This document shows, in pieces, positions 23,825 through 35,345 of a DNA stretch of 64,000 nt. A program made the position numbers and the translations under genes. The stretch comes from Alisma plantago-aquatica (Eukaryota > Streptophyta > Magnoliopsida > Alismatales > Alismataceae): assembly GCA_963693085.1 (NCBI GenBank), contig OY856410.1:1331656304-1331720303 (forward strand), given 5' to 3'. Numbering within the stretch: position 1 is the stretch's first letter; every line of letters starts with the position of its first letter. The notes beneath the pieces were generated by a model. The model saw only the letters and a list, made by a program, of their open reading frames with translations. It was not told the DNA's origin and ran no database searches.

Positions 23825-26339
23825 TGAAACACCCCATCCACAACAAAACATGATTACATGCTAACCAGCGAATTACCAAAAAACATGGGAAATTAAAATC
23901 GATTTACAACAAGCACCACAAGGTGAAACATATAATATCTGAGCCAACATTTTTTATTTCATAGCATGTTTCCAAGGTGCTACAACATAATTTCCCATCA
24001 TCTCATTACATGAAATAATTGTTTTCCATGATGCTTTACAACAGGATACATACTGAAAACCGTACATCAATCATTCTACAAGAAACATCGAAAATCTCTC
24101 CAAAAGACCTGAGTGTACAGGGACGACACATAGGACTCTACTCCTAGACACTATCTATTCCACCATATATGATACCTCTGCATACCATCCGTAGCCACAT
24201 GATCTTCATCTTGCCAGGCACGTCCACCTAAAATGGGTTATTAACCAGCGGGGTGAGACACACAGTCCTAGAAAGAAACATAACCCTCTACCAACTTTAT
24301 TATGATAACAGATAACTGATATAAGATGATTATAAGAACAACATGCTGAGCATGGCTAATCTTACCAGCAATCTTAACAAGATACTCATGAGGCCTATAT
24401 CCATATACTCTATTTGGAACATGATTGACAAGATAAGCTGTATATGAATTCTCCACATAATACAAGATTCATATGGTAAACTGCATATTGTACCTGGTTT
24501 AACAGTACAAACAAGGCCTCAACCAATGTTCCGTATTTTCCCTACATAAGATACTATACGGCTTGTTTACGAATTATTATTCCCTAAGGAAGTGAGCCTT
24601 CCCTGCTCAAATCCAACCATTGGCTGTGAACCCCAATCCGCTTCCATACAAGGTCAAAGGAGATTTGGATTCCATGACCTCACCTTCTCATGGTCAGTAC
24701 ATGAATCATCAAGCAAGACCACAGTCTTATGCTTATAGGCCTCAGCCTCTGGGTCAGCTCCACAAGCTACCCATACATACATCCGAGCCATGAATGCATC
24801 ATGATCATCATCACATATCCTAAGCCATGGGTCTGTTCACCATGCTCCATATATCCTGAGTCTGCAACCACAATTGCACTCAAACCCTCCTATTTTAGGC
24901 TAGGGGAAACCTCACATATTCAACAATATGCGCTCCAGGTAATCCCACAGGATAAACCTATTTCGCCATCACCAAATACTAACGGTAATGGTTCTATGTC
25001 CAGGGCAACTACATGAGAGATTCATTTGTAATTAGTTAATGCATTTTGAGTAGATTGTTGGGGTAATCAAGTTATATCGAACAGTCAAACATATATATAG
25101 AATATGAACAACATTAGATCTCATTGTATTGATGTTATACTGCCTTTGTTGTTCTCATTACCCTCAACAATCATCATACCACCATGGGACATCAATCCCT
25201 CATACATCACACAATGCCACTGCCTCTCAAGGCTTTCACATCGTACATCATCATGGGATCTCAATCCCTCTGTCACATATTGCCACTGCCCCTCAGGGCT
25301 TATTGCATCAGCATTTTGGGAACGCATCCCTTATCTCAACATCAAAATTATGGGAACACATCCTTCAACTAGGCACTCAGCCTTAATCAGGTCCTCAGAC
25401 CTTTCACATTATACTTGATGTTACATGTTATCTTTTCAACAGAGTTATCATCATTATTATTTAGTCATTGTGCATTCATCAAGTGCTACATAAAGCACAT
25501 AATCATATAATCACCATAGCTCTTACCTGGCTATGAATTCAATATACCTACATAGTTAGCTTGCATACAAAGAGATAACCGGATTTCCGAACATAGAACA
25601 TATTGAGATTATCATGTTATCAGGAATTCAGGTGTACAGAATTGGAACATCATCCATGTTCATATATACATGACATTCAAGGCTGTAAATGCAAGTAATG
25701 TAATTACATTATCATTACCAAACTATGAGCACCTATCATGCCCTATATCTCATGAGCATATATTTGATTATCACATCATCAGGATTAAGGTTTATACATT
25801 GGTATATTCTTTCATCATTATGAACCTATGTAAATTAAAGTCATGACTGGTGTATTCATCAATACACCACAACTATCAAGTTAGGGATATCCCACCATAT
25901 CCTGCATCTTCAACTACTAAGCACATTATCCCTAAGGATTATCTTAAGGATCATACACCATGACCCACCATCCAACCTTATCAAAGGTTCAGCTATCGTT
26001 ACCCATAAATAACCACTACACAAAGGTCCACAACCCATTTCATCTTCGCTCATCATACTTTTATTATTAAACATGAGCACACATCATGACCCATACCTGT
26101 GGTCATATACTTGTGTCACATTATCATGTGTAGTAACATCATATCCTTCCAAACATATCGGGTTCACAACCTATCATCTTATCTCATTATTAACATAGGT
26201 GCAGGGTTCAAGGTGATTAAACCGTGTCACATGTATCATTGTTATCAACAGAGATGTGACCACATATATTAGCTATATGCATTTTAGGTCATCATAACCC
26301 ACACCAAAGCTCTCGCAACCCTCTCTAAAGGTCTAACAG

Positions 26340-27620
26340 GTAGCACCATTCTTCACCAATGGATGTGCCCGGTATAGCAATACCCTTACCAAAGGTATAA
26401 CGGTTAGGGTTTCCAACCCTAAGGCACTCACCACCATACCGGCCAACCACTGCACATCCTATATCGTGCATCAAGGTTCCATTAGCACTCATGGTTTCGG
26501 GTAGCCATCACCAAGGTATAACGTGCAACATTATCATGGCTATCAGCCAAGGGTCTAACGTGCACCAAGCTAGGGTTAGGGTTAGGTTTCACTATCGTCT
26601 AACCTTCAACATGAGCCATATCAAACAAAGGGGTATCACCCCAGGCGCCCCTATCATGCAACCATTTCAACATCATCCAAAGGTTAACCCTATCGTCCAG
26701 GGTACCCATGACACCCAAGAACGGTGTCGTGCATGGCCATGAAGCAGCATAACGACCAACATCTAAGGTTAGCATGTTGGGCATCAAGACATATCGTCCA
26801 ACACTTTGTATAAGGCAAAGCTCGACTAAGACATGGTGGTATTGGCCAAAGCCATCCTGGGCACCATACCATATCGCCCAAGCTCATCTAAACAATGATA
26901 ACGGCCAAGGTTGTGCCGGGCACCAAGCTACCAAAGCCTATCGGCCAAGACCATCTCAAGACAAGGGGGTGCATCAGGCATCCTATGTACATGGTGTATT
27001 GTCCAACCATCTCTACTAGGTGTATCGGGCAACCACCTCCACAAGGTGTATCGGCATCCACCTCTACAAGGTGTATTGGGAAGGGCACTCAACATAGTGT
27101 ATCACCCAACCATCATCTCCACAAGGGATGTCGACCAAGGGACCATAACGGGCACCAACTAAGCTTCAACTAGGCATATCAGCCAGGGATACAAGGATCA
27201 TCCAATTGCTCAAGAAAGCATATCTACCAAGGATTACACCTCAAGGACATATCGTGCATTAAGGGTAGACAACTCATGTAGCCCCAAAGAAACTCTAACT
27301 CCCATGGTAGGATTGAGGCTTCTATATCGGCCAAGGTATAAGGATCAGGGGTTGTGTTGGCCAACTACCAATTCACTTATCACCATATCAGGCAGAAGGG
27401 CCTAACGGCCACAAGATCCATAAAGAGTTAACATATCATATCGTCCAAGACTTAACCCTAATGAGGGTATCGAGCAACATACTCAAAATGTCACCAAGGA
27501 AACACATGTTGGCCAAGATCCCATCCAGGGGTCTAGCAACCATGTCGCCCAAACCCTAACTCTAGGGTGGATAAGGGATATCGGGAACCAAGGTAAAACT
27601 ATTACCAACTCATCATATCA
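26340..27620 (+). repeat. Degenerate 'tatcggccaa' motif field in 3' LTR
   Basis: Words of the form tatcg(g/t)(g/c)caa, often preceded by aaggtg or acaaggtg, recur about every 30-60 bases, for example at 26785, 26873, 26937, 27023 and 27046. The other LTR has the equivalent field at about 43900-45130. The phasing is irregular, so this is not a simple tandem array. Confidence 0.6.
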
Positions 27621-27717
27621 TCCATACATCTAGGTCATAGGCTCACCTTTCAAGTCCAAGGAGAGAAAGGTGTATTTCCATATTTATCAAGTGAAGCATA
27701 AGCTATAGAACAAGGTA

Positions 27718-27722
27718 CTGTA
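27718..27722 (+). repeat. Target-site duplication of nested element, left
   Basis: CTGTA, repeated at 33856-33860. The uninterrupted sister LTR reads ttgta here (45256-45260). Confidence 0.85.
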
Positions 27723-29212
27723 TGAAAAACACTAGAGGGGGGGTGAATAGAGTTTTTGAATAATGTTAACAATTTATTGAACTCAAACAACCAATCACAA
27801 AAATATTGGACAAGGGAACAAGGATTTAGAGTGGTTCCTACCTTAGCAAATACTAAGGCAGTCAGTCCACTACCCGGTTGCTTACCCAACCGGGATTTGG
27901 AAAGAATTTAATTTTATTACCTCGCAAGGACTTTACATAAAATTACAATTCTCTCCCTAAACCCTTCAAGCAGCCTTCACCTTGAAGTAATCACACCAAC
28001 CTTGAAGCAGCCTTCACCTAGAAGCAATTGCACCAACCTTGAAGCAGCCTTCCTCCTGAAGTAGCTTCCCGTTGCAATAACCTTCTTGAAGTAGCTTCCC
28101 GTTGCGATAGCCTTCTTGAAGTAGCTTGAAGTCCACCTTCTCCTCCGAGAAGAACCTTCTCCAATCTGCAGTCTCCAACCCTAGGAGTAGCAAGGAGAAT
28201 ACAAAAGATACAAAGGAACAAGAAAGAAAACAGAAATTACAATACCACTTGTAGCTCAAGGCTTGATTTCCTATATCAAGTGTTTTGATCTCCTAACCAA
28301 TGTATGTAGAAGTGTAAGTGTTGTGGATAGGAGATACTAGCCTATAGGACACGAAGTTGGAGCAATGGGAATGAATAGCCAATGTAGGAATTGCTCTATT
28401 GCTCAAAATAGATTGCCAATGAGTATTCAATCTCAAGTGTAGCACACGTGTAGCTTAGGTGAGTTTAGGTGTCCTAAGGCATGTCCTATTTATAGGAATG
28501 ACCTACAAGTGCTTAAGGACATTCTAGACACTTTCTAGGGGGTTCTTAGTGCTCAACTAGCCGTTATGTGTCCACTAATTGCATTTGCAACGACTAGTTA
28601 ATTGACCCTGAAAAGTGCAGACAGAACTTTTCTCGATCGACAATTTGTCGAACGAGAGTCCTTCTCGGTCGAAGATTTGTCGACCGAGGGACCTCCTGGA
28701 GCAAGTGTTTACAACGTTCATTTCCAACTCCCAACCACTTTGTCTGCTGGGTCTAACGGCTAGTAGGGTCTATTCTCGATCGAAGATTTTGTCGACCGAG
28801 AGTTTCTCGGTCGAAGATTTGTCGACCGATATTTTCTCGATCGACGATTTGTCGACCGAGAATATTACTGACTCAATGTATTCATTTACTAAGTGTGTGT
28901 ATCAATGTGCAATTGTGATACTATCTTAGGGAATGACCTATCTAAGTGTTGTGAGTGGATAGGGAAGATCTAAACGCTTGATTTACATGATATCTAATTA
29001 CTTGTACACTATATACTTTGTACAAGCATTTACATTTGATTACAATCATGAAAATAAAGCGATTTTATCAAATTGTTTCTTCCAAGTCTTTGTTATCCAC
29101 CACCTTATATGCTTGTTCCTGAAATACTCAAATAGCACGTTAAAACCACAAGAATGAAATGTTTGTCATTATCAAAACAAAAGGGATTATGCTAATGTCA
29201 ATTTATCCAACA
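27723..29212 (-). repeat. 3' LTR of nested element
   Basis: 1490 bp, plus-strand ends tgaaaaac...ccaaca. It contains five hairpin-like units of the type TCGRTCGA-N7/8-TCGACCGA between 28632 and 28862. Confidence 0.9.
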
Positions 29213-29213
29213 A

Positions 29214-29226
29214 TCTCCCCCTTTTT
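29214..29226 (-). other. Polypurine tract of nested element
   Basis: The minus strand reads AAAAAGGGGGAGA next to the LTR that begins TGTTGG. It primes plus-strand DNA synthesis in LTR elements. Similar AAGGGGGAG words recur inside at about 29391, 29442, 29462 and 29892. Confidence 0.85.
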
Positions 29227-31402
29227 GAAGATGACAAACATTTCCTAAATATAAAATAAGGAAATATAAATCATGTGAGTTTCATACCTGAAGATTACCT
29301 TTTGTAGCCATTCTTGTTTTGCAAGTGGATGTTGGCCGAGATATTATGAAACTCATATTTTTATTTTATGTTTTTGATTTTATATTATTTCTCCCCCTTT
29401 GTCATTTCAAAAAGATATCCAATATAATAGATTTTATTTCTCCCCCTTAATTTTATGCTATGCTCCCCCTTAAAGAGATATTCAATTAGAAAACAAGGGA
29501 TTAAAGCAAAGCAATGATTGTTAAATTTAGCCATAATTTATTTCTCACTCATTTGCAATGTATGTTAAGCCTTGAAATGATATGAGTTCCTTTTAGGTTC
29601 ATGGCATTTGTGTATTGATTTCTCATCCATTTTACAAGGGATGTTAAGCCCTAAAAATGAAATGAGAATTCTTTAATCTTAGAGTACATAAAAATTTCTC
29701 TAGCCAAATGCACAGGATGTTAACCCCTAATTTGTCTAGAGAATTCCTTTAAGAACAAGATATATCATTTTATGAAATTTGTTGATTTCTTCATAACCAA
29801 GAGTAAAAATACTAAGGTCATAATAGGCTTCAAATGATGTTTGCAATATTTTTGTACGCTTCTTAATCAAATAATCAAATTTGTTTTTATGAGCTCCCCC
29901 TTAATCTTACAATTTAAGGCTTCTAAGGTCACAAATGATTTTAAATTTTGATTTTGACTTTTATCAAACGTATATTAAGATTAAGTACAATAAAATGATG
30001 TCAATATAAGCATTTTGTCAAAGCTTATTTTAGGTCGCCCTTGACTATGACCATAGCGCCCCTTGGTCAATTTTAATTTCAACCAAGAGGCAAATTCTGC
30101 AGATTTCCAAATTAAACATTCATATGTGAAGTATAATTTCTGCATATAGCTTTAAATAAATATCTATTTGAAGCATATTAAGATATACCTATTATGAAGA
30201 CTTAATATGGGCATCATAGTGAAGTCTTTGTCCTCGATTTTTCTAGAACGCATGTTTTACATTCATTGTGAATGATGTTTTCATAAGCTTTGCTATGGGT
30301 ACATATTAAATCACATTTCTTCTTATACCCTTATTTTCATATTAATCATAAGATTCTTTAGAGACGTATATTTTGAAAGCAAGATTAATATCTTAAAGTC
30401 AAGATTTTTGCTTTTGATTTCTTAGAACAAACAAATAGATAAAAACATTAATATTTTTGTTCTAAGAGGCACCGTTTGGCTTGTCATAGCAACATCATTA
30501 TTTTATCACAAGATATGTCCACAATCATTGTTTATTATGTCAAGATGCTTTTATGCTAATGGCATTTTCAATTTATCTGAATTACAATGATCAAGAATAA
30601 TATCCATTCATGGTTTGTATATATGAATCAAAGATTATTTTAGACAAACCAATGAAACATAATGATCATGATGAAGCATATCCATGGTGTAATGATAGAA
30701 CAATTGAAGCATATACAATGATCAACATATAAATGCAATAATTATGATCATTTAAAACAAATTTCAATACACACATGGTTCATGTATAGATATTCCAAGG
30801 GTTACCATGAAAACAGTAATTTTCCCTTAACTTAAATTAAATATGATTCATAGATAAAAATGATCTCATATAAGTGTTCCAAAGATGATTTCCATAATTT
30901 GTGCATGTAAAACAGTTATTAACAGCAAATAGATAGCACATTGATCCTTTGTAGAATTATTCAGCAGACTTATTTCAGACTGACATCAGTAACCTGCTCG
31001 GTCGATGATTTCTCGACCGACTGACTGCTCGGTCGACGATTTCTCGACCGATCAGGTTTCTGTATTGTTTTCAGAACCATTTTCAGTAATTGTTTATAAG
31101 TAAATCATGAATGGTATTTTACTCAATTAAACAATTTGAAGACTCAGTTTAGTTGAGATAGACTTTATGAACATCAAAGGAACTTTTAGATCAAATCCCA
31201 ACTAATTGAATCCAAATCTTTATTAACAATTTAGCTATGAGTAAGGCAAAATTTATTTTTGCAATTTGAAAGATTTTGTATATATCCAAGTTAGATGTTT
31301 AAAAAACTTGAATTAATTTATTATCCCATTATGTTGAGTTGAGATAGACATAGAAATATGCAACTAAGGTCCTTGGTCATATCTCAACTTAATTCCGTTC
31401 AT
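29227..31402. other. Non-coding interior of nested element
   Basis: AT-rich with no pol motif. Four extra polypurine-like words on the minus strand lie in the first 700 bases. Two more hairpin-like units with TCGGTCGA and TCGACCGA arms lie at 31000-31050. Confidence 0.6.
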
Positions 31403-32318
31403 TTAGTTTGGAGGTTTTGGAACCCATACCAACTCAACATCCTTTTTCTTGTATGGGCATGAAAAGGAGTAATGTCCAAGACGTAAGCAATAATGGCAAC
31501 ATATAGAATCAACCTCAAGTCTCTTTCTATGTTTTTGTTCTAGGTTGTTCTTTGGTACATATGTATATTTGCCTCTAGGTACATACATGGATTGATTCTC
31601 TAGTGCTTGTGTCCTTCTCCAACTAGGTTTTTGATGAGATTTTCCTTTAGTCTTATAACCTAGTCCTCTCCTTCTAATTTGACGATAAGGATCACTTAAG
31701 ATTTTATCGAGAATATCATTGTTACTCAAGCTACTGATTTCTTGTTGTAACTTAACAATTTCATCCATTCTCTTCTTGATATCCATCTTCGCTTGAGCTA
31801 GATTAGATAATAAAGAATCTCTTTCTTTCACAATAATATCATAATCTAGATGTGTACACAAAATAGGTTGTTTTTGAAGATCATTTACTTGAGTTTGCAA
31901 ATTTAACTTTTCTAGGGAAAGAAGATTGCAATTTGCTTCTATAGATTTTAGCTTAATATCATGATCTTCAATAACCTTTTTTGAGATCTTCATTTTCAGA
32001 TGTAAGAGCAAGAAGTCTAGCATTCAACTCATCATTTGTTTTATTAGATTTCTTTAATTTCTTCTTGCACTCAATATACTTATTATGTGTTTCTTCAAGA
32101 CTAGAAATTAGCTCTTCTTTTAATAAATCAAGAAGGCTTACCTCTTCTTCTTCTTCATTGGTTGTAGCAATGAGACAATTTTTGTGGACCTCTTTCTTCT
32201 TTTCTCTCCAAGGACAACCGATTGTTGTGTGACTTGTTCCTAAACACCAATTGCAACTTGTTGAAGGTTGGTCCAAGTTGCTCCTTTGCTTGCGGTTGTA
32301 GTCACCACCACCCTTCAT
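31403..32318 (-). pseudogene. Gag nucleocapsid remnant of nested element, one frameshift
   Basis: The ATG at 32318 lies about 35 bases after the primer-binding site and opens MKGGGDYNRKQRSNLDQ. A CCHC knuckle CNWCLGTSHTTIGC (residues 22-35) and a Glu/Lys-rich, probably coiled-coil stretch follow. The frame ends at 31968 (SENEDLKKGY), while the overlapping frame continues (KKVIEDHDIKLKSIEANCNL). A single-base slip in the A run near 31976-31983 would explain this. The second frame ends with another knuckle, CHYCLRLGHYSFSC, and VWVPKPPN at 31403. The capsid (UBN2-like) domain and everything after gag are missing. This arrangement resembles the C-terminal gag of SIRE/Tork-type copia elements. Confidence 0.75.
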
Positions 32319-32351
32319 TCTTCAAGACCTGGTTAGGGTTCCTTGAAGCCT

Positions 32352-32363
32352 GCTCTGATACCA
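32352..32363 (-). other. Primer-binding site (initiator tRNA-Met) of nested element
   Basis: TGGTATCAGAGC on the minus strand, two bases from the LTR edge at 32366. Confidence 0.9.
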
Positions 32364-32365
32364 AT

Positions 32366-33855
32366 TGAAAAACACTAGAGGGGGGGTGAATAGAGTTTTT
32401 GAATAATTTTAACAATTTATTGAACTCAAACAACCAATCACAAAAATATTGGACAAGGGAACAAGGATTTAGAGTGGTTCCTACCTTAGCAAATACTAAG
32501 GCAGTCAGTCCACTACCCGGTTGCTTACCCAACCGGGATTTGGAAAGAATTTAATTTTATTACCTCGCAAGGACTTTACATAAAATTACAATTCTCTCCC
32601 TAAACCCTTCAAGCAGCCTTCACCTTGAAGTAATCGCACCAACCTTGAAGCAGCCTTCACCTAGAAGCAATTGCACCAACCTTGAAGCAGCCTTCCTCCT
32701 GAAGTAGCTTCTCGTTGCAATAACCTTCTTGAAGTAGCTTCCCGTTGCGATAGCCTTCTTGAAGTAGCTTGAAGTCCACCTTCTCCTACGAGAAGAACCT
32801 TCTCCAATCTGCAGTCTCCAACCCTAGGAGTAGCAAGGAGAATACAAAAGATACAAAGGAACAAGAAAGAAAACAGAAATTACAATACCACTTGTAGCTC
32901 AAGGCTTGATTTCCTATATCAAGCGTTTTGATCTCCTAACTAATGTATGTAGAAGTGTAAGTGTTGTGGATAGGAGATACTAGCCTATAGGACACGAAGT
33001 TGGAGCAATGGGAATGAATAGCCAATGTAGGAATTGCTCTATTGCTCAAAACAGATTGCCAATGAGTATTCAATCTCAAGTGTAGCACACGTGTAGCTTA
33101 GGTGAGTTTAGGTGTCCTAAGGCATGTCCTATTTATAGGAATGACCTACAAGTGCTTAAGGACATTCTAGACACTTTCTAGGGGGTTCTTAGTGCTCAAC
33201 TAGCCGTTATGTGTCCACTAATTGCATTTGCAACGACTAGTTAATTGACCCTAAAAAGTGCAGACAGAACTTTTCTCGATCGACAATTTGTCGACCGAGA
33301 GTCCTTCTCGGTCGAAGATTTGTCGACCGAGGGACCTCCTGGAGCAAGTGTTTACAACGTTCATTTCCAACTCCCAACCACTTTGTCTGCTGGGTCTAAC
33401 GGCTAGTAGGGTCTATTCTTGATCGAAGATTTTGTTGACCGAGAGTTTCTCGGTCGAAGATTTGTCGACCGATATTTTCTCGATCGACGATTTGTCGACC
33501 GAGAATATTACTGACTCAATGTATTCATTTACTAAGTGTGTGTATCAATGTGCAATTGTGATACTATCTTGGGGAATGGCCTATCTAAGTGTTGTGAGTG
33601 GATAGGGAAGATCTAAACGCTTGATTTACATGATATCTAATTACTTGTACATTATATACTTTGTACAAGCATTTACATTTGATTACAATCATGAAAATAA
33701 AGCGATTTTATCAAATTGTTTCTTCCAAGTCTTTGTTATCCACCACCTTATATGCTTGTTCCTGAAATACTCAAATAGCACGTTAAAACCACAAGAATGA
33801 AATGTTTGTCATTATCAAAACAAAAGGGATTATGCTAATGTCAATTTAGCCAACA
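32366..33855 (-). repeat. 5' LTR of nested element
   Basis: 1490 bp, the partner of 27723-29212. The same five hairpin-like units lie between 33274 and 33503, some altered by C to T changes. Confidence 0.9.
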
Positions 33856-33860
33856 CTGTA
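33856..33860 (+). repeat. Target-site duplication of nested element, right
   Basis: CTGTA, the partner of 27718-27722. Confidence 0.85.
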
Positions 33861-35345
33861 TCGGGCAAGCAAACCATATCGGGCAACCTAGCTGTCGGCC
33901 AAAGACTTTTGTCATGAAAGTCATCTTCAACCTCTAGCCATTCGAGCATTAAGTACAAGAAAAACAAAATATGGACAGTAGTAAAACGTGACCATCTCTA
34001 TCAAATCAGATCTCATGCTCCACATGCATAAACATCATAAAGATGGATACCAATTTAAAGAACAATATCAATATATGAGCATATGGAGAATATATACAAT
34101 AGAGATGGTTGAGAGTTACGTAACACACCTTAAGAGGGTCTCCATGAAAGGCACAAAGCTCCATGATCTAGGCACCAAGAAAACGTTCCCCCTCCATGAG
34201 ATCCATCCATCCGAAGCTCAAAGCTTGCCTTCGGCTCCAACATCAACACCTCAAGAATCAAAGGAAGAAGAAGAAGGTACCATGGTTATATATAGTTCAA
34301 AAAGAAGAAAAGAGGGGAGTTAATTATGGCCATGCCTACTCTTCTTAAGGTCCCATCCATGGCCGAGAGGGAAAGCAGGAGATGAAGAAGAAGGCACAAG
34401 GAAAAGCTAGCAAGGAAGCATAACTCACCCAGGTTAGATCTTGAACAAGGAGTTTCCATGGCCAAGGAGCTCGCCCTCCAAAGATCCATGGGAGTCTCCC
34501 TTTAGCTCCCAAGCTCCCATGCTCGTCCCAAACAAGAAGGGGAAAGAAGGTGGCCGAAAAAGGATTGCTTGGCTAAGGAGGAAGGGAGTTATATACACCA
34601 AGGAAGAGAGAGGTAGCAAGGGAGAGGTGTCATAACCACATAAACCAAGGTGCCACTTGCTCTAGCTCATAACGCCACTTGTTGCCACCCTAGCAGCTCA
34701 TGCATGTTATGGTGATACACTCTAGAATGTGTATCATGCAGCTGGCCAGCTGCAATGTCCTATACACCCCTATTGGGTGATACACCTTCATGTCCTAGCC
34801 GATACACTAAAGGACAAGGTGACATATGTAACACATATATGTTATAAAGACCATATAAAGATGTTACTCTTCAACTATCAACCAAACAAGGTGCCCCAAC
34901 CTCCATCCTCATCCTAGGTGATGCCAAACAGAAGCAAGAAGACTCTATGGCTGATAAATTGCATATTGACCCTCCACTTTGGGTAATTTGCAATTTACAC
35001 CAAAACTAGCACACAAAGCACAAGCTTCAACCAACCGAGCTCAAAATTGGAACATAGGTCCTCCATAAGGAGCCCTACCTCATCATTCTATTTCTAATGA
35101 TGCAAGAGAACTAAAGGCATGTTTCAAATGTGACATTTTGCAATATAACCCCTTACTTTGGGTAAATTGCACTTTGGTCCAAAATTAGCAAACATTGCTC
35201 AAACAGCATCCAAACGGGACCAAACTGGAAACGTGAACTTGTCACATGATATCAAAATAACTAGAGAGATTAGATTAAGGTTATAAGCATCTTTCATAAG
35301 CAAAGCAAAGAGGGTTAGCCCAAAACTTGGGTCAGGATCCTTACA

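Larger units (their letters stand above)
27723..33855 (-). mobile_element. Nested copia-like LTR retrotransposon, non-autonomous, gag remnant only
   Basis: The element has two LTRs of 1490 bp each (27723-29212 and 32366-33855) and a 5-bp target duplication CTGTA at 27718-27722 and 33856-33860. An initiator tRNA-Met primer site lies beside the right LTR, and a purine-rich tract AAAAAGGGGGAGA (minus strand) beside the left LTR. The AAGGGGGAGAT-TGTTGG junction is typical of Ty1/copia. I count about 15 LTR differences, mostly C/T, so about 99% identity. The 3.15-kb interior encodes only the nucleocapsid end of gag and no pol. It sits in the 3' LTR of the large element in the same orientation. Confidence 0.9.
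23825..35345 (-). repeat. 3' LTR of large element, about 5.4 kb plus nested 6.1-kb insertion
   Basis: Without the nested element and its 5-bp duplication the LTR is about 5383 bp, against 5376 bp for the other LTR. In a 320-base stretch compared by eye the two differ at about 20 positions. It contains no credible ORF. Near its right end (34960-35200) it holds two related 'ctttgggtaa(a)tt(t)gca' blocks. Confidence 0.88.

Noticed and set aside
26568..26590. Telomere-like tagggttagggttagg (also at 44110)
   Set aside because: Only about two and a half TTAGGG units, present in both LTR copies. Plant telomeres are usually TTTAGGG in long arrays, so this is part of the LTR.
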